The notes: generated by a model from the letters alone, not told the origin. A DNA stretch of 56,976 nt from Pseudonocardia sp. (GCA_026785945.1 JAJAZD010000008.1:1-56976), one strand, 5' to 3'; numbered from the stretch's first letter, positions 17,207 to 26,461 are shown. Made by a program: numbers and translations.

Positions 17207-17631
17207 GCGATGCGCGGGTGACCGGCATCGGTGGGGAGTTCGCCGGTGTCGCCGGGCTCGCCCTGCTGATCGTCGACGGTGCACTTCTCGGCGGTATCGG
17301 GCTGGCGTTCACGCCATTGCACTCCGGCCCCGTGCCGGTGCCGATGGGGGCGCTGCTGTCGATCCTGATCCTGCCGTGGTTGGTCCACCGGGCGGCCGAC
17401 ATCGACCCGCGTGGCGCGATCGCCGGCGCGCCGCTGACGGCGTGGCTGCTGGTCGTCACGGTCCTCGGGCTGACCGGACCGGGTGGTGACGTGTTGCTGC
17501 CGGTCACGTGGCAGTCGCTGCTGCTGTTCGCCGGTGGCCTCGGCTCGGGGCTCCTCGCCGTGCGCAGGGTGCTGAACACCGAGGACCAGCGGCGGCTGCG
17601 TCAGCCGGGTGGCGGCATCACGAAGCGGTAG
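17203..17631 (+). CDS. DUF6113-like small integral membrane protein
   Basis: 142 residues, coupled to mshB by an ATGA overlap. There are four hydrophobic segments (about 15-37, 47-63, 75-92 and 100-118) separated by short polar loops, and a charged C-terminus RRVLNTEDQRRLRQ. This is the mshB-linked membrane protein found in mycobacteria (Rv1171 position) and other actinobacteria. Function unknown. Its last 31 bp overlap the convergent acetyltransferase gene. Confidence 0.8.
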   Translation: MSDARVTGIGGEFAGVAGLALLIVDGALLGGIGLAFTPLHSGPVPVPMGALLSILILPWLVHRAADIDPRGAIAGAPLTAWLLVVTVLGLTGPGGDVLLPVTWQSLLLFAGGLGSGLLAVRRVLNTEDQRRLRQPGGGITKR

Positions 17632-18587
17632 CGGTGGTGCTCGACCCAGCCGAGCCGCTCGTACAGTTCCCGCGCGCCGTCGTTCTGCAAGGCCACCTGC
17701 AGAACCCCCCACCGGGCGCCGCGCTCGTGGCCCCAACGGGCGACCGCGGTGAGCAGGGCCGTCGCCAGCCCCGCCCGTCGGGCGCCCGGGTCCACCTCCA
17801 GCATCGACACGTGCAGGTGGTCCTCGACCGCGGCGCCCCGCAGGCCCCCGAGCGCGACCCCGTCCACGCCCCGGGCCAGCGCGAACACGGTCGGCAGTGC
17901 CCCACCGGGGTCGAGCACACCCCGCTGCGCGACGCTCGGCGCACCCCCGAGCACCACCCCCCACCACGCCGCACCCGCCCGCCCCGCCAGCCCCACCACC
18001 CCGCGAGTCGGGGTCTCCGTGCGCGCGAGTCGGGGCGTCCGTGCGTCCGTCAAGTCCGTGGCGAGCACGGCGACGTCCGCACCTGCCGCCCGGTCGACGT
18101 CCAGGACCCAGCCCGACGCCTCGACGGCACGGTCCCACGGCGACCCGGTCGGCACCTGCACCCGAGGTTCGATCCCGTGCCGGGCCGCGAACTCCCGGAC
18201 GACGTCCAGCGCAGCCGGCACCGGCATCCCGGGGTTGCCGACCACCAGCGCGCTGTTCGCCCGGCCCGTCCAGCCTGCGGCCGCGCGCAGCCGCCAGGCG
18301 CCCAGCGGCTCGTCCACCTGCGCGGGCCAGGCGTCGGCGCACAGGTTCTCCAGCCGCGTGACGGCGGTGCGCGACGCCCGGCGCGGCGGGGCGGGGGGCA
18401 CCGCCCGGACCGCGACGACCGCCGCTCGCGCCACCTGCACCGGACCGGACCGGGTCGTGACGACCAACCCGTCGCCGTCCGCGGCCAGCTCGCCCACGGC
18501 GTCGCTGTAGAGCGGCCGCCCGTCGCGCTCGCCGATGCGGTGCCGCAGCGCGACCCGGTGCCCGAAGAGGTCGTCGGAGAGGTGCAC
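17601..18587 (-). CDS. GNAT N-acetyltransferase with N-terminal partner domain
   Basis: 328 residues from GTG 18587 (VHLSDDLFGHRVALRHR). The N-terminal ~180 residues form a separate domain seen in actinobacterial 'GNAT' proteins. The C-terminal ~130 are a GNAT fold with acetyl-CoA loop VDPGARRAGLATALL and LYERLGWVEHHRYRF. Between them the stretch ARTPRLARTETPTRG is encoded by two copies of the 22-bp repeat (18002-18036), which form an in-frame linker. Substrate unknown. Convergent overlap with the mshB-linked gene; divergent from fdxA. Confidence 0.85.
   Translation of the reverse strand: MHLSDDLFGHRVALRHRIGERDGRPLYSDAVGELAADGDGLVVTTRSGPVQVARAAVVAVRAVPPAPPRRASRTAVTRLENLCADAWPAQVDEPLGAWRLRAAAGWTGRANSALVVGNPGMPVPAALDVVREFAARHGIEPRVQVPTGSPWDRAVEASGWVLDVDRAAGADVAVLATDLTDARTPRLARTETPTRGVVGLAGRAGAAWWGVVLGGAPSVAQRGVLDPGGALPTVFALARGVDGVALGGLRGAAVEDHLHVSMLEVDPGARRAGLATALLTAVARWGHERGARWGVLQVALQNDGARELYERLGWVEHHRYRFVMPPPG
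18002..18036 (+). repeat. 22-bp repeat cluster C, two copies inside a coding sequence
   Basis: CGCGAGTCGGGGT at 18002-18014 and CGCGAGTCGGGG at 18024-18035 (next base C), 22 bp apart with linker CTCCGTGCG. It lies inside the acetyltransferase gene and is read in frame as PRLARTETPTRG on the minus strand. Confidence 0.9.
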
Positions 18588-18692
18588 GGGACCATCCTCG
18601 CCGACGCGCGTCACACCGCCCCCACTGCCGGTCCGGGGTTCTCCCGGGACATACTGAGAGCTGTCTGATCCGCCCGACTGTGAGGACCATTC

Positions 18693-19019
18693 GTGACCTA
18701 CGTGATCGCCGAGCCTTGCGTCGACCTCCTCGACAAGGCGTGCATCGAGGAGTGCCCGGTGGACTGCATCTACGTTGGTGGGCGGATGCTCTACATCCAC
18801 CCGGACGAGTGCGTGGACTGCGGCGCGTGCGAGCCGGTGTGCCCGGTCGAGGCCATCTACTACGAGGACGACGTCCCCGAGCAGTGGACGGCCTACACCA
18901 AGGCCAACGTCGACTTCTTCGACGAGCTCGGTTCGCCCGGTGGCGCGTCGAAGGTCGGCAAGGTCGAGCGTGACGTCGAGCCGGCCCTGAGCCTGGCGCC
19001 GCAGCAGCACGACGACTGA
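18693..19019 (+). CDS. fdxA: Seven-iron ferredoxin FdxA/FdxC
   Basis: 108 residues from GTG 18693 after GAGGACC. Cysteines at 9, 17 and 50 fit a [3Fe-4S] cluster and those at 21, 40, 43 and 46 a [4Fe-4S] cluster. Cys25 is extra, as in Azotobacter-type seven-iron ferredoxins. It is a cytosolic one-electron carrier, probably for cytochromes P450 or other oxidoreductases. It directly precedes dapC, the same order as mycobacterial fdxC and Rv1178. Confidence 0.95.
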   Translation: MTYVIAEPCVDLLDKACIEECPVDCIYVGGRMLYIHPDECVDCGACEPVCPVEAIYYEDDVPEQWTAYTKANVDFFDELGSPGGASKVGKVERDVEPALSLAPQQHDD

Positions 19020-19026
19020 GGCCTGC

Positions 19027-20139
19027 TTGCACGGCCGACGGACCACCGCAGCGTTCGACCTTCCCGACTTCCCCTGGGACTCCCTCGCCGAGGACAGGGC
19101 GCTCGCAGCGTCGCACCCCGGCGGAATCGTCGACCTCTCGATCGGCACCCCGGTCGACCCCGTTCCCGGTGTCGTCCGCGCCGCGCTGGCGGGGCCGGCG
19201 GCGGACGAGCCGGGGTACCCCACCACCCACGGCCTGCCGTCGCTGCGTACCGCCCTCGCCGGGTCGCTGCACCGCCGGTTCGGGGTGAGCGTCGATCCGG
19301 TGGCGGTGCTGCCGACGATCGGGTCCAAGGAGCTGGTGGCCTGGCTGCCGATGCTGCTCGGCGTGCGCGCGGGCGACACCGTCATGATCCCCGAGCTGGC
19401 CTACCCCACCTACGAGGTCGGCGCCCGGCTCGTCGGCGCCGACGTCGTGCGGTCCGACTCGACCATGGCGCTCGGACCCCGCCGCGTCGCTCTGACCTGG
19501 GTCAACTCCCCGTCCAACCCGACCGGACGCGTGCTGCCGCCCGAGCACCTCGCCAAGGTCGTCGCCTGGGCCCGCGAGCGCGGAACGGTCGTCGCGTCCG
19601 ACGAGTGCTACCTGCTCCTCTCGAACGGTGCGGACGCCGCGTCTATCCTGCACCCGGACGTCTGCGGAGGCTCCCACGAGGGTCTCCTGGCGGTCCACTC
19701 GATGTCGAAGTCGTCCAATCTCGCCGGCTACCGCGCGGCGTTCGTCACCGGTGATCCGGCGCTGGTCGCGGGCCTGCTGGAGGTGCGCAAGCACATCGGC
19801 ATGCTGGTCCCGCGTCCCGTGCAGGCCGCGATGGAGGCCGCAGCCACCGACGACGCCCACATCGTGGCCCAGGCGCAGGTGTACGCGCGGCGCCGCGGCC
19901 CGCTCCGCGCGGCGCTGGAGGCGGCAGGTCTGCGAGTCGACCACTCCGAGGCGGGGCTCTACCTCTGGGCCACCGCCGGGGAGGCCTCCCGGTCGACGGT
20001 CCGGCGGTTCGCGGCGCAGGGTGTGCTGGTGGCACCGGGGGACTTCTACGGTCCAGCGGGTGCGCAGCACGTGCGCGTCGCCCTGACCGCGACGGAGGAG
20101 AGGATCACAGCGGCGATCGGGCGGTTGGCGCGTCTGTGA
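19027..20139 (+). CDS. dapC: Succinyldiaminopimelate aminotransferase DapC
   Basis: 370 residues from TTG 19027, seven bases after fdxA. It is a fold-type I PLP aminotransferase: SPSNPTG at 161-167, SDECY at 191-195 and Schiff-base lysine K228 in SMSKSSNLAGYR. It transfers amino groups to N-succinyl-2-amino-6-oxopimelate in the succinylase branch of diaminopimelate/lysine synthesis, matched by dapD and dapE nearby. It is convergent with dapD. Confidence 0.92.
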   Translation: MHGRRTTAAFDLPDFPWDSLAEDRALAASHPGGIVDLSIGTPVDPVPGVVRAALAGPAADEPGYPTTHGLPSLRTALAGSLHRRFGVSVDPVAVLPTIGSKELVAWLPMLLGVRAGDTVMIPELAYPTYEVGARLVGADVVRSDSTMALGPRRVALTWVNSPSNPTGRVLPPEHLAKVVAWARERGTVVASDECYLLLSNGADAASILHPDVCGGSHEGLLAVHSMSKSSNLAGYRAAFVTGDPALVAGLLEVRKHIGMLVPRPVQAAMEAAATDDAHIVAQAQVYARRRGPLRAALEAAGLRVDHSEAGLYLWATAGEASRSTVRRFAAQGVLVAPGDFYGPAGAQHVRVALTATEERITAAIGRLARL

Positions 20140-20175
20140 GGGCCGACCCGACGGCTCGAGGACATGAACAGATGG

Positions 20176-21111
20176 TCAGTTGGCGTGCAGTGCCTCGTTC
20201 AGTGCGATGCCCTCACCCGTCCGGACCAGCACTTCCACGGCACCGGTGCGGGAGTTGCGGCGGAACAGCAGCCCGTCCTGGCCCGACAGCGTGCGGGCGC
20301 CGGCCGCGCCGCCGTCCGGCAGCGTGACCTTGGTGCCCGCGGTGACGTAGAGCCCGGCCTCGACGATGCAGTCATCACCGAGCGAGATGCCGATGCCGGC
20401 GTTGGCGCCGATCAGGCAGCGCCGGCCGACCGACACGACCTCCTTGCCGCCACCCGAGAGCGTGCCCATGATCGACGCGCCGCCACCCACGTCGGAGCCG
20501 TCGCCGACCACGACCCCCGCCGAGATTCGGCCCTCGACCATCGACGCGCCGAGGGTCCCCGCGTTGAAGTTGACGAAGCCCTCGTGCATCACGGTCGTGC
20601 CCGCGGCGAGGTGGGCACCGAGCCGGACGCGGTCGGCGTCGGCGATGCGGACGCCGACCGGAACCACGTAGTCGACCATCCGTGGGAACTTGTCGACGCC
20701 GTACACGGTGACCGGTCCGCGCGCGCGCAGCCGGCTGCGGACGAGCTCGAAGCCGGATACCGCGCACGGCCCGTGGTTGGTCCACACCACGTTGGTGAGC
20801 CGGCCGAAGGCGCCGTCCAGGTTGATCTCGTTCGGGGCGACCAGGCGGTGGCTGAGCAGGTGCAGCCGCAGGTAGGCGTCGTGGGCATCGGCGGGCGGGT
20901 CGGCCAGGGAGTCGATCACGGTGCGGACGACGACGGTGCGGGTACCGCGGACCTCGTCGGCGCCGGCGAGCGGCTCGAGATCCACCACGACATCGGGGGC
21001 GTCGGCGCCGAGGGCGGGGGAGGGGAACCAGGTGTCCAGGACGGTGCCGTCGCCGGTGACGGTGGCCAGACCGGTGCCGGAGGCGCCCTCGCGGCGCAGT
21101 GCGGTGCTCAC
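20176..21111 (-). CDS. dapD: Tetrahydrodipicolinate N-succinyltransferase DapD
   Basis: 311 residues from GTG 21111; the actinobacterial type is ~315 residues. The C-terminal half has hexapeptide-repeat character ([20 protein letters not shown], then [13 protein letters not shown]) forming a left-handed beta-helix trimer. The N-terminal domain is the actinobacterial DapD form. It uses succinyl-CoA to acylate tetrahydrodipicolinate, the first committed step of the succinylase branch. Transcribed opposite to dapC and dapE. Confidence 0.95.
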   Translation of the reverse strand: MSTALRREGASGTGLATVTGDGTVLDTWFPSPALGADAPDVVVDLEPLAGADEVRGTRTVVVRTVIDSLADPPADAHDAYLRLHLLSHRLVAPNEINLDGAFGRLTNVVWTNHGPCAVSGFELVRSRLRARGPVTVYGVDKFPRMVDYVVPVGVRIADADRVRLGAHLAAGTTVMHEGFVNFNAGTLGASMVEGRISAGVVVGDGSDVGGGASIMGTLSGGGKEVVSVGRRCLIGANAGIGISLGDDCIVEAGLYVTAGTKVTLPDGGAAGARTLSGQDGLLFRRNSRTGAVEVLVRTGEGIALNEALHAN

Positions 21112-21120
21112 GACCGGACG

Positions 21121-21604
21121 CTAGCGGCCGGGCCGTCGCGTACAGACCTCCGGGGGCGGCGGCTCTTGGCGGTGCTGCGCGACCCGCACCTCCCATTGGC
21201 TCCGGCGACGCCGCGCATCGCGGTGGCTGCGGTCGCGACCGAACGTCTCGGGTGGGGACGCGAGCCCGTAGCGGTCTGCCCGCCAGTCACCCGAGACCGG
21301 GTCCAACACGGTGCCCAGGTGTGAGGGGTAGCGGCGTTCTGCGCCGTCGCGGAGGTCATCGCGTTCGTCACCCATCGGGGTGACGAGATGCCCTTGACGG
21401 TCGACGGCGACGAGCAGGAACTCTGCCACCGCGAGCAACTGGTGGAGCATGCCCAGGCTCGGGGCGAGCGTGCCGCACTCGATCCGCGCGCAGTGGAGGC
21501 CGAGACCCGGCGCGCTGTGCGAGCTCGCGCTGGCTGCAGTCGGCCCGGCGCCGCGCTGCGCGCACGAGTCCGACGGGATCGGCGAACGTGGGGTGGATCT
21601 CCAT
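21121..21604 (-). pseudogene. Frameshifted XRE-family regulator
   Basis: The first part reads from ATG 21604 as MEIHPTFADPVGLVRAARRR...CSQRELAQRAG, the first helices of an XRE HTH. Continuation ARIECGTLAPSLGMLHQLLA is found only in another frame, so one net base change lies near 21520-21545. The rest (AVDRQGHLVTPMGDERDDL... ending at 21121) matches the long C-terminus typical of actinobacterial XRE proteins. Either a real frameshift or a single-base sequencing error; otherwise the gene would be ~160 residues. It lies 9 bp upstream of dapD on the same strand. Confidence 0.75.
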
Positions 21605-21669
21605 ATCCACCTGGCTCGCGACCCGGTCGCCCGGCGGCAAGCCCCAGACCCGGCCCTGTGGACAACCAC

Positions 21670-22052
21670 GGAGCGGGGTGTCTCGATGTCGTTGCGACCT
21701 CGATCCTCAGCGACCGGGCGACGGCGACGGCCAGGGCGCCGATCGAAGACCTCGGTCAGGGACCCGACCGTGGCAGGCCGACCCGGACACCCGCGCCGGC
21801 AGCTACGTTACGAGCAGACCACGCATGCGGGTCAGGTATCTCTCAGCCGTCGTTGGCGGCCCCCGACCACGGTGACAACACCTCCTAGATCATCAACGAC
21901 AGGGGCGACAAGTCATGCCATGGCCGGTGGCCCGCAAGCACTCATCGGGCTTGACCAAGAAGGCAACGGGGTGGGGGGCTCAGAGCAAAGCGTCACCGAA
22001 GGGCCTCCCGGCGGCGGGGCGGCCTGGAGCGGAGCGCGGGTAGCGTGCGTAG
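21670..22052. other. Unassigned intergenic region
   Basis: About 380 bp before dapE. It is somewhat less GC-rich in the middle (around 21880-21960) and has no long frame with consistent third-position GC in either direction. I see no RNA gene, repeat or recognisable protein piece. Confidence 0.4.
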
Positions 22053-23123
22053 ATGCCCGTTCCGTACCTGGATCTTCACGCCGACCCGGTAGAGCTGTGC
22101 GCCGCGATGGTCGACGTGCCCAGCGTCTCGGGTGCGGAAGCGGCCCTGGCCGGCGCGATCGAGAGCGCGCTGCGGGAGCAGGCGCCGCACCTGGAGGTGC
22201 TGCGGTCGGGCGACGCCGTGCTCGCGCGCACCGACCTCGGGCGGGGAACGCGGGTGCTGCTCGCCGGGCACATCGACACGGTGCCGACCGCCGACAACCT
22301 GCCCAGCCGCCGCGACGGGCACCTGCTGCACGGCTGCGGCACGTCGGACATGAAGGCGGGTGACGCCGTCATCGCGCACCTGGCGGCCACGCTCGTCGCG
22401 CCCCGCCACGACCTCACGCTGGTGTTCTACGACTGCGAGGAGGTCGAGGCCGAGCGCAACGGGCTCGGGCGCATCGAGCGCGACCACCGCGACTGGCTCG
22501 CCGCCGACCTCGCGATCCTCGGGGAGCCGACGAACGGCACGGTGGAGGCCGGCTGTCAGGGCACGCTGCGCGTCGAGGTCACGACACGCGGGCGCCGGGC
22601 GCATTCGGCGCGCGCCTGGCTCGGTGACAACGCCGTGCACTCCGCGGGCGCGGTGCTCGACCGTCTCCGCGCCTACACCCCGCGTGAGGTCGACATCGAC
22701 GGTTGCGTCTACCGCGAGGGGTTGCAGGCCGTGCGGATCGCGGGTGGGGTGGCGGGCAACGTCGTTCCCGACGAGTGCGTGGTCACGGTCAACTTCCGCT
22801 TCGCCCCCGATCGGGACGCCGGCGATGCGGAGTCCCACGTCCGGGAGGTACTGGACGGCTTCGAGCTGGCCATCATCGACCTGTCGCCCGGTGCGCTCCC
22901 CGGCCTGCGCGCGCCCGCGGCGCAGGAGTTCCTGACCATGACGGGGACCACGGCATCGGCCAAGTACGGCTGGACCGACGTCTCGCGCTTCGCCGCGCTC
23001 GGCATCCCGGCGCTGAACTACGGCCCGGGCGACCCGAACCTCGCCCACACGCGTGACGAGCACGTCGACACGCGTCAGATCACCGACGCCGTCGCCGTGC
23101 TCCGCCGTTTCCTGTGCGGCTGA
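22053..23123 (+). CDS. dapE: Succinyl-diaminopimelate desuccinylase DapE
   Basis: 356 residues. It is an M20 metallopeptidase: [12 protein letters not shown] (first metal His/Asp), [11 protein letters not shown] (bridging Asp), [13 protein letters not shown] (catalytic Glu pair) and the C-terminal [17 protein letters not shown] with a metal His. It hydrolyses N-succinyl-LL-DAP to LL-DAP and succinate using two zinc ions. It is transcribed with the downstream LOG genes, separated by 75 bp. Confidence 0.95.
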   Translation: MPVPYLDLHADPVELCAAMVDVPSVSGAEAALAGAIESALREQAPHLEVLRSGDAVLARTDLGRGTRVLLAGHIDTVPTADNLPSRRDGHLLHGCGTSDMKAGDAVIAHLAATLVAPRHDLTLVFYDCEEVEAERNGLGRIERDHRDWLAADLAILGEPTNGTVEAGCQGTLRVEVTTRGRRAHSARAWLGDNAVHSAGAVLDRLRAYTPREVDIDGCVYREGLQAVRIAGGVAGNVVPDECVVTVNFRFAPDRDAGDAESHVREVLDGFELAIIDLSPGALPGLRAPAAQEFLTMTGTTASAKYGWTDVSRFAALGIPALNYGPGDPNLAHTRDEHVDTRQITDAVAVLRRFLCG

Positions 23124-23198
23124 GATTCCCGGCCGGTCACCGAGGCGGCGTGGTCGCCCCGGCGGCGGCCCGGCGCCGACCTCACTAACCTGACGGGC

Positions 23199-23978
23199 AT
23201 GACCACCAGCGGGAGTCTCCGCCCCGAGGAGAAGCAGCCCGGCGAGAGACACCGAGGACCTGTGACGCTGCGCGGGGCGCACGCCATCGAGTCGACGACC
23301 ACCGATCAGCGACTGCTGGACTCCCGCGGCCCCAGCGACTGGGTGCACACCGACCCCTGGCGTGTGCTGCGCATCCAGGCCGAGTTCGTCGAGGGGTTCG
23401 GCATGCTCGCCGAGCTGCCGCGCGCGGTCACGGTGTTCGGCTCCGCCCGCACGTCGCGCGACCACGGCGACTACGCCCAGGGGCGCGCGCTGGGCACGGC
23501 GTTGGCCGAGGCCGGGTTCGCCGTGATCACCGGTGGCGGGCCGGGCGTGATGGAGGCGGCGAACAAGGGCTGCTCCGAGGCGGGCGGGTTCTCCGTCGGG
23601 CTGGGCATCGAGCTGCCCTTCGAGCAGGGACTCAACGAGTGGGTCGACCTCGGCATCAACTTCCGCTACTTCTTCGCCCGCAAGACGATGTTCGTGAAGT
23701 ACTCGCAGGCCTTCGTGTGCCTGCCCGGTGGCTTCGGCACGCTCGACGAGCTGTTCGAGGCGTTGACCTTGGTGCAGACGAAGAAGGTGACCAAGTTCCC
23801 GGTGGTGCTGCTGGGCACCGAGTACTGGGGCGGGCTCTACGACTGGATCTCCAAGACCGTGCTGGACGCCGGGAACATCGGGAAGAAGGACCTGGCCCTG
23901 CTGCACCTCACCGACGACGTCGACGACGCCGTGCAGGTGGTGAACGAGGCGTACCGGGCGTGGGAGGAGGCGCACTGA
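23199..23978 (+). CDS. LOG-family phosphoribohydrolase-like protein
   Basis: 259 residues in the TIGR00730/LOG Rossmann family. The nucleotide-binding text VTVFGSARTSRDH and VITGGGPGVMEAANKGC is followed by the signature PGGFGTLDELFEA. Relatives cleave cytokinin riboside 5'-monophosphates or other nucleotide monophosphates to ribose-5-phosphate and free base; the physiological substrate here is unknown. It overlaps the second LOG gene by one base (TGATG at 23976), suggesting translation coupling. Confidence 0.88.
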   Translation: MTTSGSLRPEEKQPGERHRGPVTLRGAHAIESTTTDQRLLDSRGPSDWVHTDPWRVLRIQAEFVEGFGMLAELPRAVTVFGSARTSRDHGDYAQGRALGTALAEAGFAVITGGGPGVMEAANKGCSEAGGFSVGLGIELPFEQGLNEWVDLGINFRYFFARKTMFVKYSQAFVCLPGGFGTLDELFEALTLVQTKKVTKFPVVLLGTEYWGGLYDWISKTVLDAGNIGKKDLALLHLTDDVDDAVQVVNEAYRAWEEAH

Positions 23979-24559
23979 TGAGCGCGCCGCCTACCGGGCG
24001 GGACCGCGCCTCGAGCACGGCCGTCTGTGTCTACTGCGCGTCCGTCGACGGCATCGCGCCGCGCTACACGGAGCTCGCGGCCGAGGTGGGTCGGGAGATC
24101 GCCGCCCGCGGTTGGGAGCTGGTGTCCGGCGGCGGCAGGCGGTCGATGATGGGCGCGGTCGCCGGTGCGGCGCGGGCAGGTGGCGCGCGCACCACCGGCG
24201 TGATCCCCCGGTCTCTCGTCGACCTGGAGTGGGCCGACCACGACTCCGACGAGCTGCTCGTCGTCGACACGATGCGCGAGCGCAAGGCCGCGATGGAGGA
24301 CCGCGCCGACGCGTTCCTCGCCCTGCCCGGGGGAATCGGTACGTGCGAGGAGCTGTTCGAGGTGTGGACATCGGGCCACCTGCGGATGCACGCGAAGCCG
24401 GTGGTGCTCCTGGATCCGGACGGGCACTACGCCGGGCTGCTGGACTGGGTGCGCGGGCTGGCCGACCGCGGGTTCGTCCGGCCCCACGCGCTGGCCCGGC
24501 TGGTCGTCACCACCGACGTGACGGCGGCGCTGGACGCGTGCGGGACCACCGCCCCGTGA
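23978..24559 (+). CDS. Second LOG-family protein (Rv1205-like)
   Basis: 193 residues with VCVYCASVDGIAPRY at the start, LVSGGGRRSMMGAVAGAA and LALPGGIGTCEELFEVW, the LOG catalytic motif PGGxGTxxE. Smaller than its neighbour and of the short cytokinin-type. The mycobacterial counterpart by position is Rv1205, which acts as a cytokinin-releasing enzyme. Stop overlaps the folP start (GTGA). Confidence 0.88.
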   Translation: MSAPPTGRDRASSTAVCVYCASVDGIAPRYTELAAEVGREIAARGWELVSGGGRRSMMGAVAGAARAGGARTTGVIPRSLVDLEWADHDSDELLVVDTMRERKAAMEDRADAFLALPGGIGTCEELFEVWTSGHLRMHAKPVVLLDPDGHYAGLLDWVRGLADRGFVRPHALARLVVTTDVTAALDACGTTAP

Positions 24560-25419
24560 TCCGCTTCGGCAAGCGCGAGCCGGCCCGGGACCGGGCACTG
24601 GTGATGGCCATCGTCAACCGCACGCCCGACTCGTTCTACGACCGCGGCGCCGCGTTCACCGACACTGCCGCCATGTCCAGGGTGGACGCCGCCGTCGTCG
24701 AGGGCGCCGACATCGTCGACATCGGCGGAGTCAAGGCCGGTCCCGGTGCGGAGGTGGACGTCGCCGAGGAGATCCGCCGGGTCGTGCCGTTCGTCGCCGC
24801 CGTCCGCGAGCGGTATCCCGACATCGTGATCAGCGTCGACACCTGGCGCGGCGAGGTCGGCCGGATCGCCGTCGCCGAGGGCGCGGACCTGCTCAACGAC
24901 ACGTGGGCCGGTGCCGACCCGACGCTCGGCGAGGTCGCGGCCGGGACCGGGGTGGGCATCGTCTGCTCGCACACCGGCGGCGCCGTCCCGCGGCGGCGCC
25001 CGCACCGCGTCCGGTACGCCGACGTGGTCGCCGACGTCATCGCCGACGTGTGCGGGCAGGCCGAGCGGCTCGTCGCACTCGGGGTGCCCCGCGAAGGGGT
25101 GCTCATCGACCCGACGCACGACTTCGGCAAGAACACCTTCCATGGGTTGACGCTGCTGCGCCGCTGCGACGAGCTGGTGGCAACGGGCTGGCCGGTCCTC
25201 ATGGCACTGTCCAACAAGGATTTCGTGGGTGAGACGCTCGGCGTGGCGGCTACGACCGACCGGCTCGAGGGAACGCTGGCCGCCACCGCGCTGGCTGTGG
25301 CTGCGGGCGCACGGGTGTTCCGCGCCCACGAGGTGGCTGCCACCCGCCGCACGGTGGACATGGTTGCCGCCATAGTGGGTACTCATCCACCCGCGCGGAC
25401 GATCCGCGCGCTGGCCTGA
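24556..25419 (+). CDS. folP: Dihydropteroate synthase-like protein (FolP2 type)
   Basis: 287 residues from GTG 24556 inside the previous stop. It is a TIM-barrel pterin-binding fold: MAIVNRTPDSFYDRG at the start, DIGGVKAGPGAEVDV, SVDTWRGEVGRIA, DPTHDFGKNTFHGLTLL and FRAHEVAATRRTVDM. The usual DHPS FDxG text differs (DIGGVKA instead of DIGGxSTRPG), as in the mycobacterial FolP2 group, which may not make dihydropteroate. The gene precedes gpgS as in Rv1207-Rv1208. Confidence 0.85.
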   Translation: MIRFGKREPARDRALVMAIVNRTPDSFYDRGAAFTDTAAMSRVDAAVVEGADIVDIGGVKAGPGAEVDVAEEIRRVVPFVAAVRERYPDIVISVDTWRGEVGRIAVAEGADLLNDTWAGADPTLGEVAAGTGVGIVCSHTGGAVPRRRPHRVRYADVVADVIADVCGQAERLVALGVPREGVLIDPTHDFGKNTFHGLTLLRRCDELVATGWPVLMALSNKDFVGETLGVAATTDRLEGTLAATALAVAAGARVFRAHEVAATRRTVDMVAAIVGTHPPARTIRALA

Positions 25420-25428
25420 GGGAGGCGC

Positions 25429-26364
25429 ATGGATCGCGCGACCGAGCAGTGGTTCGCCCGACGCACCTGGCAGGAGCCGGACTGGTCGGTGGCCGATCTC
25501 GTCGCCGCCAAGGCCGGGCGCCGGGTGTCGGTGGTGCTGCCCGCACTCGACGAGGAGGCCACCGTCGGCGCGATCGTCGCCGCGATCGTCCCGTTGACGA
25601 CCGGCGCGGCCCCGCTCGTCGACGAGTTGGTCGTCGTGGACTCCGGGTCCACCGACCGCACGGTCGAGCTCGCCGCCGCGGCCGGTGCCCGTGTGGTGCA
25701 CCGCGAGGAGGTCGTGCCCGATCTGGAACCGCTCCCGGGCAAGGGCGAGGTGCTGTGGCGCTCGCTGGCGGCCACCACCGGTGACCTGGTCTGCTACCTC
25801 GACTCCGATCTCATCGACTTCGACCCCGCGTTCGTGCCGGCGCTGCTGGGTCCGTTGATCACCGAGCCGGGCGTCGCGCTGGTGAAGGGGTTCTACCGGC
25901 GCCCACTGCGACTGGAGACGACGCAGGCGGACACCGGAGGTGGCCGCGTCACCGAACTGCTGGTCCGGCCGCTGCTCTCGGCGCTGCGGCCCGAGCTGGC
26001 CGGCGTCGTCCAGCCGCTGGGCGGGGAGTACGCGGGCACCCGCGAGCTGCTGGAGTCGCTGCCGTTCGCCGCCGGGTACGGCGTGGAGATCGGGCTGTTG
26101 CTCGACACCCACGCCACCCTCGGGCTCGACGCGCTCGCCCAGGTCAATCTCGGCGTGCGCAAGCACCGCAACCGCTCGCTGTTGCAGCTCGGGGTGATGG
26201 CACGCCAGATCCTTGCCGCGGCCCTGTCGCGGTGCGGCATGCCGGACGCCGGGGGAGCGCTCACCCAGTTCGTCCAGATCGGCGGGGAGTGGGTGCCGTC
26301 GTCCACCGACGTCGCTGTCGCGGAGCGGCCACCCATGTGCGAGGTGCTGAACCGGGTTCGCTGA
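25429..26364 (+). CDS. gpgS: Glucosyl-3-phosphoglycerate synthase GpgS
   Basis: 311 residues, GT-A fold (GT81). VSVVLPALDEEATVG starts the nucleotide-binding domain, DSGSTD is at 71-76 and the metal motif DSD is at 125-127 (VCYLDSDLIDFDP). It transfers glucose from NDP-glucose to 3-phosphoglycerate, the first step to methylglucose lipopolysaccharides that regulate fatty-acid synthase in actinomycetes. GGAGG precedes the ATG. Downstream lies a 27-bp tandem repeat. Confidence 0.93.
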   Translation: MDRATEQWFARRTWQEPDWSVADLVAAKAGRRVSVVLPALDEEATVGAIVAAIVPLTTGAAPLVDELVVVDSGSTDRTVELAAAAGARVVHREEVVPDLEPLPGKGEVLWRSLAATTGDLVCYLDSDLIDFDPAFVPALLGPLITEPGVALVKGFYRRPLRLETTQADTGGGRVTELLVRPLLSALRPELAGVVQPLGGEYAGTRELLESLPFAAGYGVEIGLLLDTHATLGLDALAQVNLGVRKHRNRSLLQLGVMARQILAAALSRCGMPDAGGALTQFVQIGGEWVPSSTDVAVAERPPMCEVLNRVR

Positions 26365-26373
26365 ATCGGGTGC

Positions 26374-26427
26374 ACCGAACCCGGGTGCAGCGACCCGGGT
26401 ACCGAACCCGGGTGCAGCGACCCGGGT
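26374..26427 (+). repeat. Perfect 27-bp tandem repeat
   Basis: Two identical copies, 26374-26400 and 26401-26427, start ACCGAACCCGGGTGCAGCG and each contains the CCCGGGT palindrome twice. It fills the gap between gpgS and the next gene and would shift any ribosome site there. Confidence 0.95.
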
Positions 26428-26461
26428 GGTCGCAGGCGGGGGCCCGTGGTGGGATTGGACG

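Noticed and set aside
16885-20070. 1061-codon open frame on the minus strand
   Set aside because: It overlaps mshB, fdxA and dapC on the other strand, and includes only out-of-frame text of the acetyltransferase region. No domain found.
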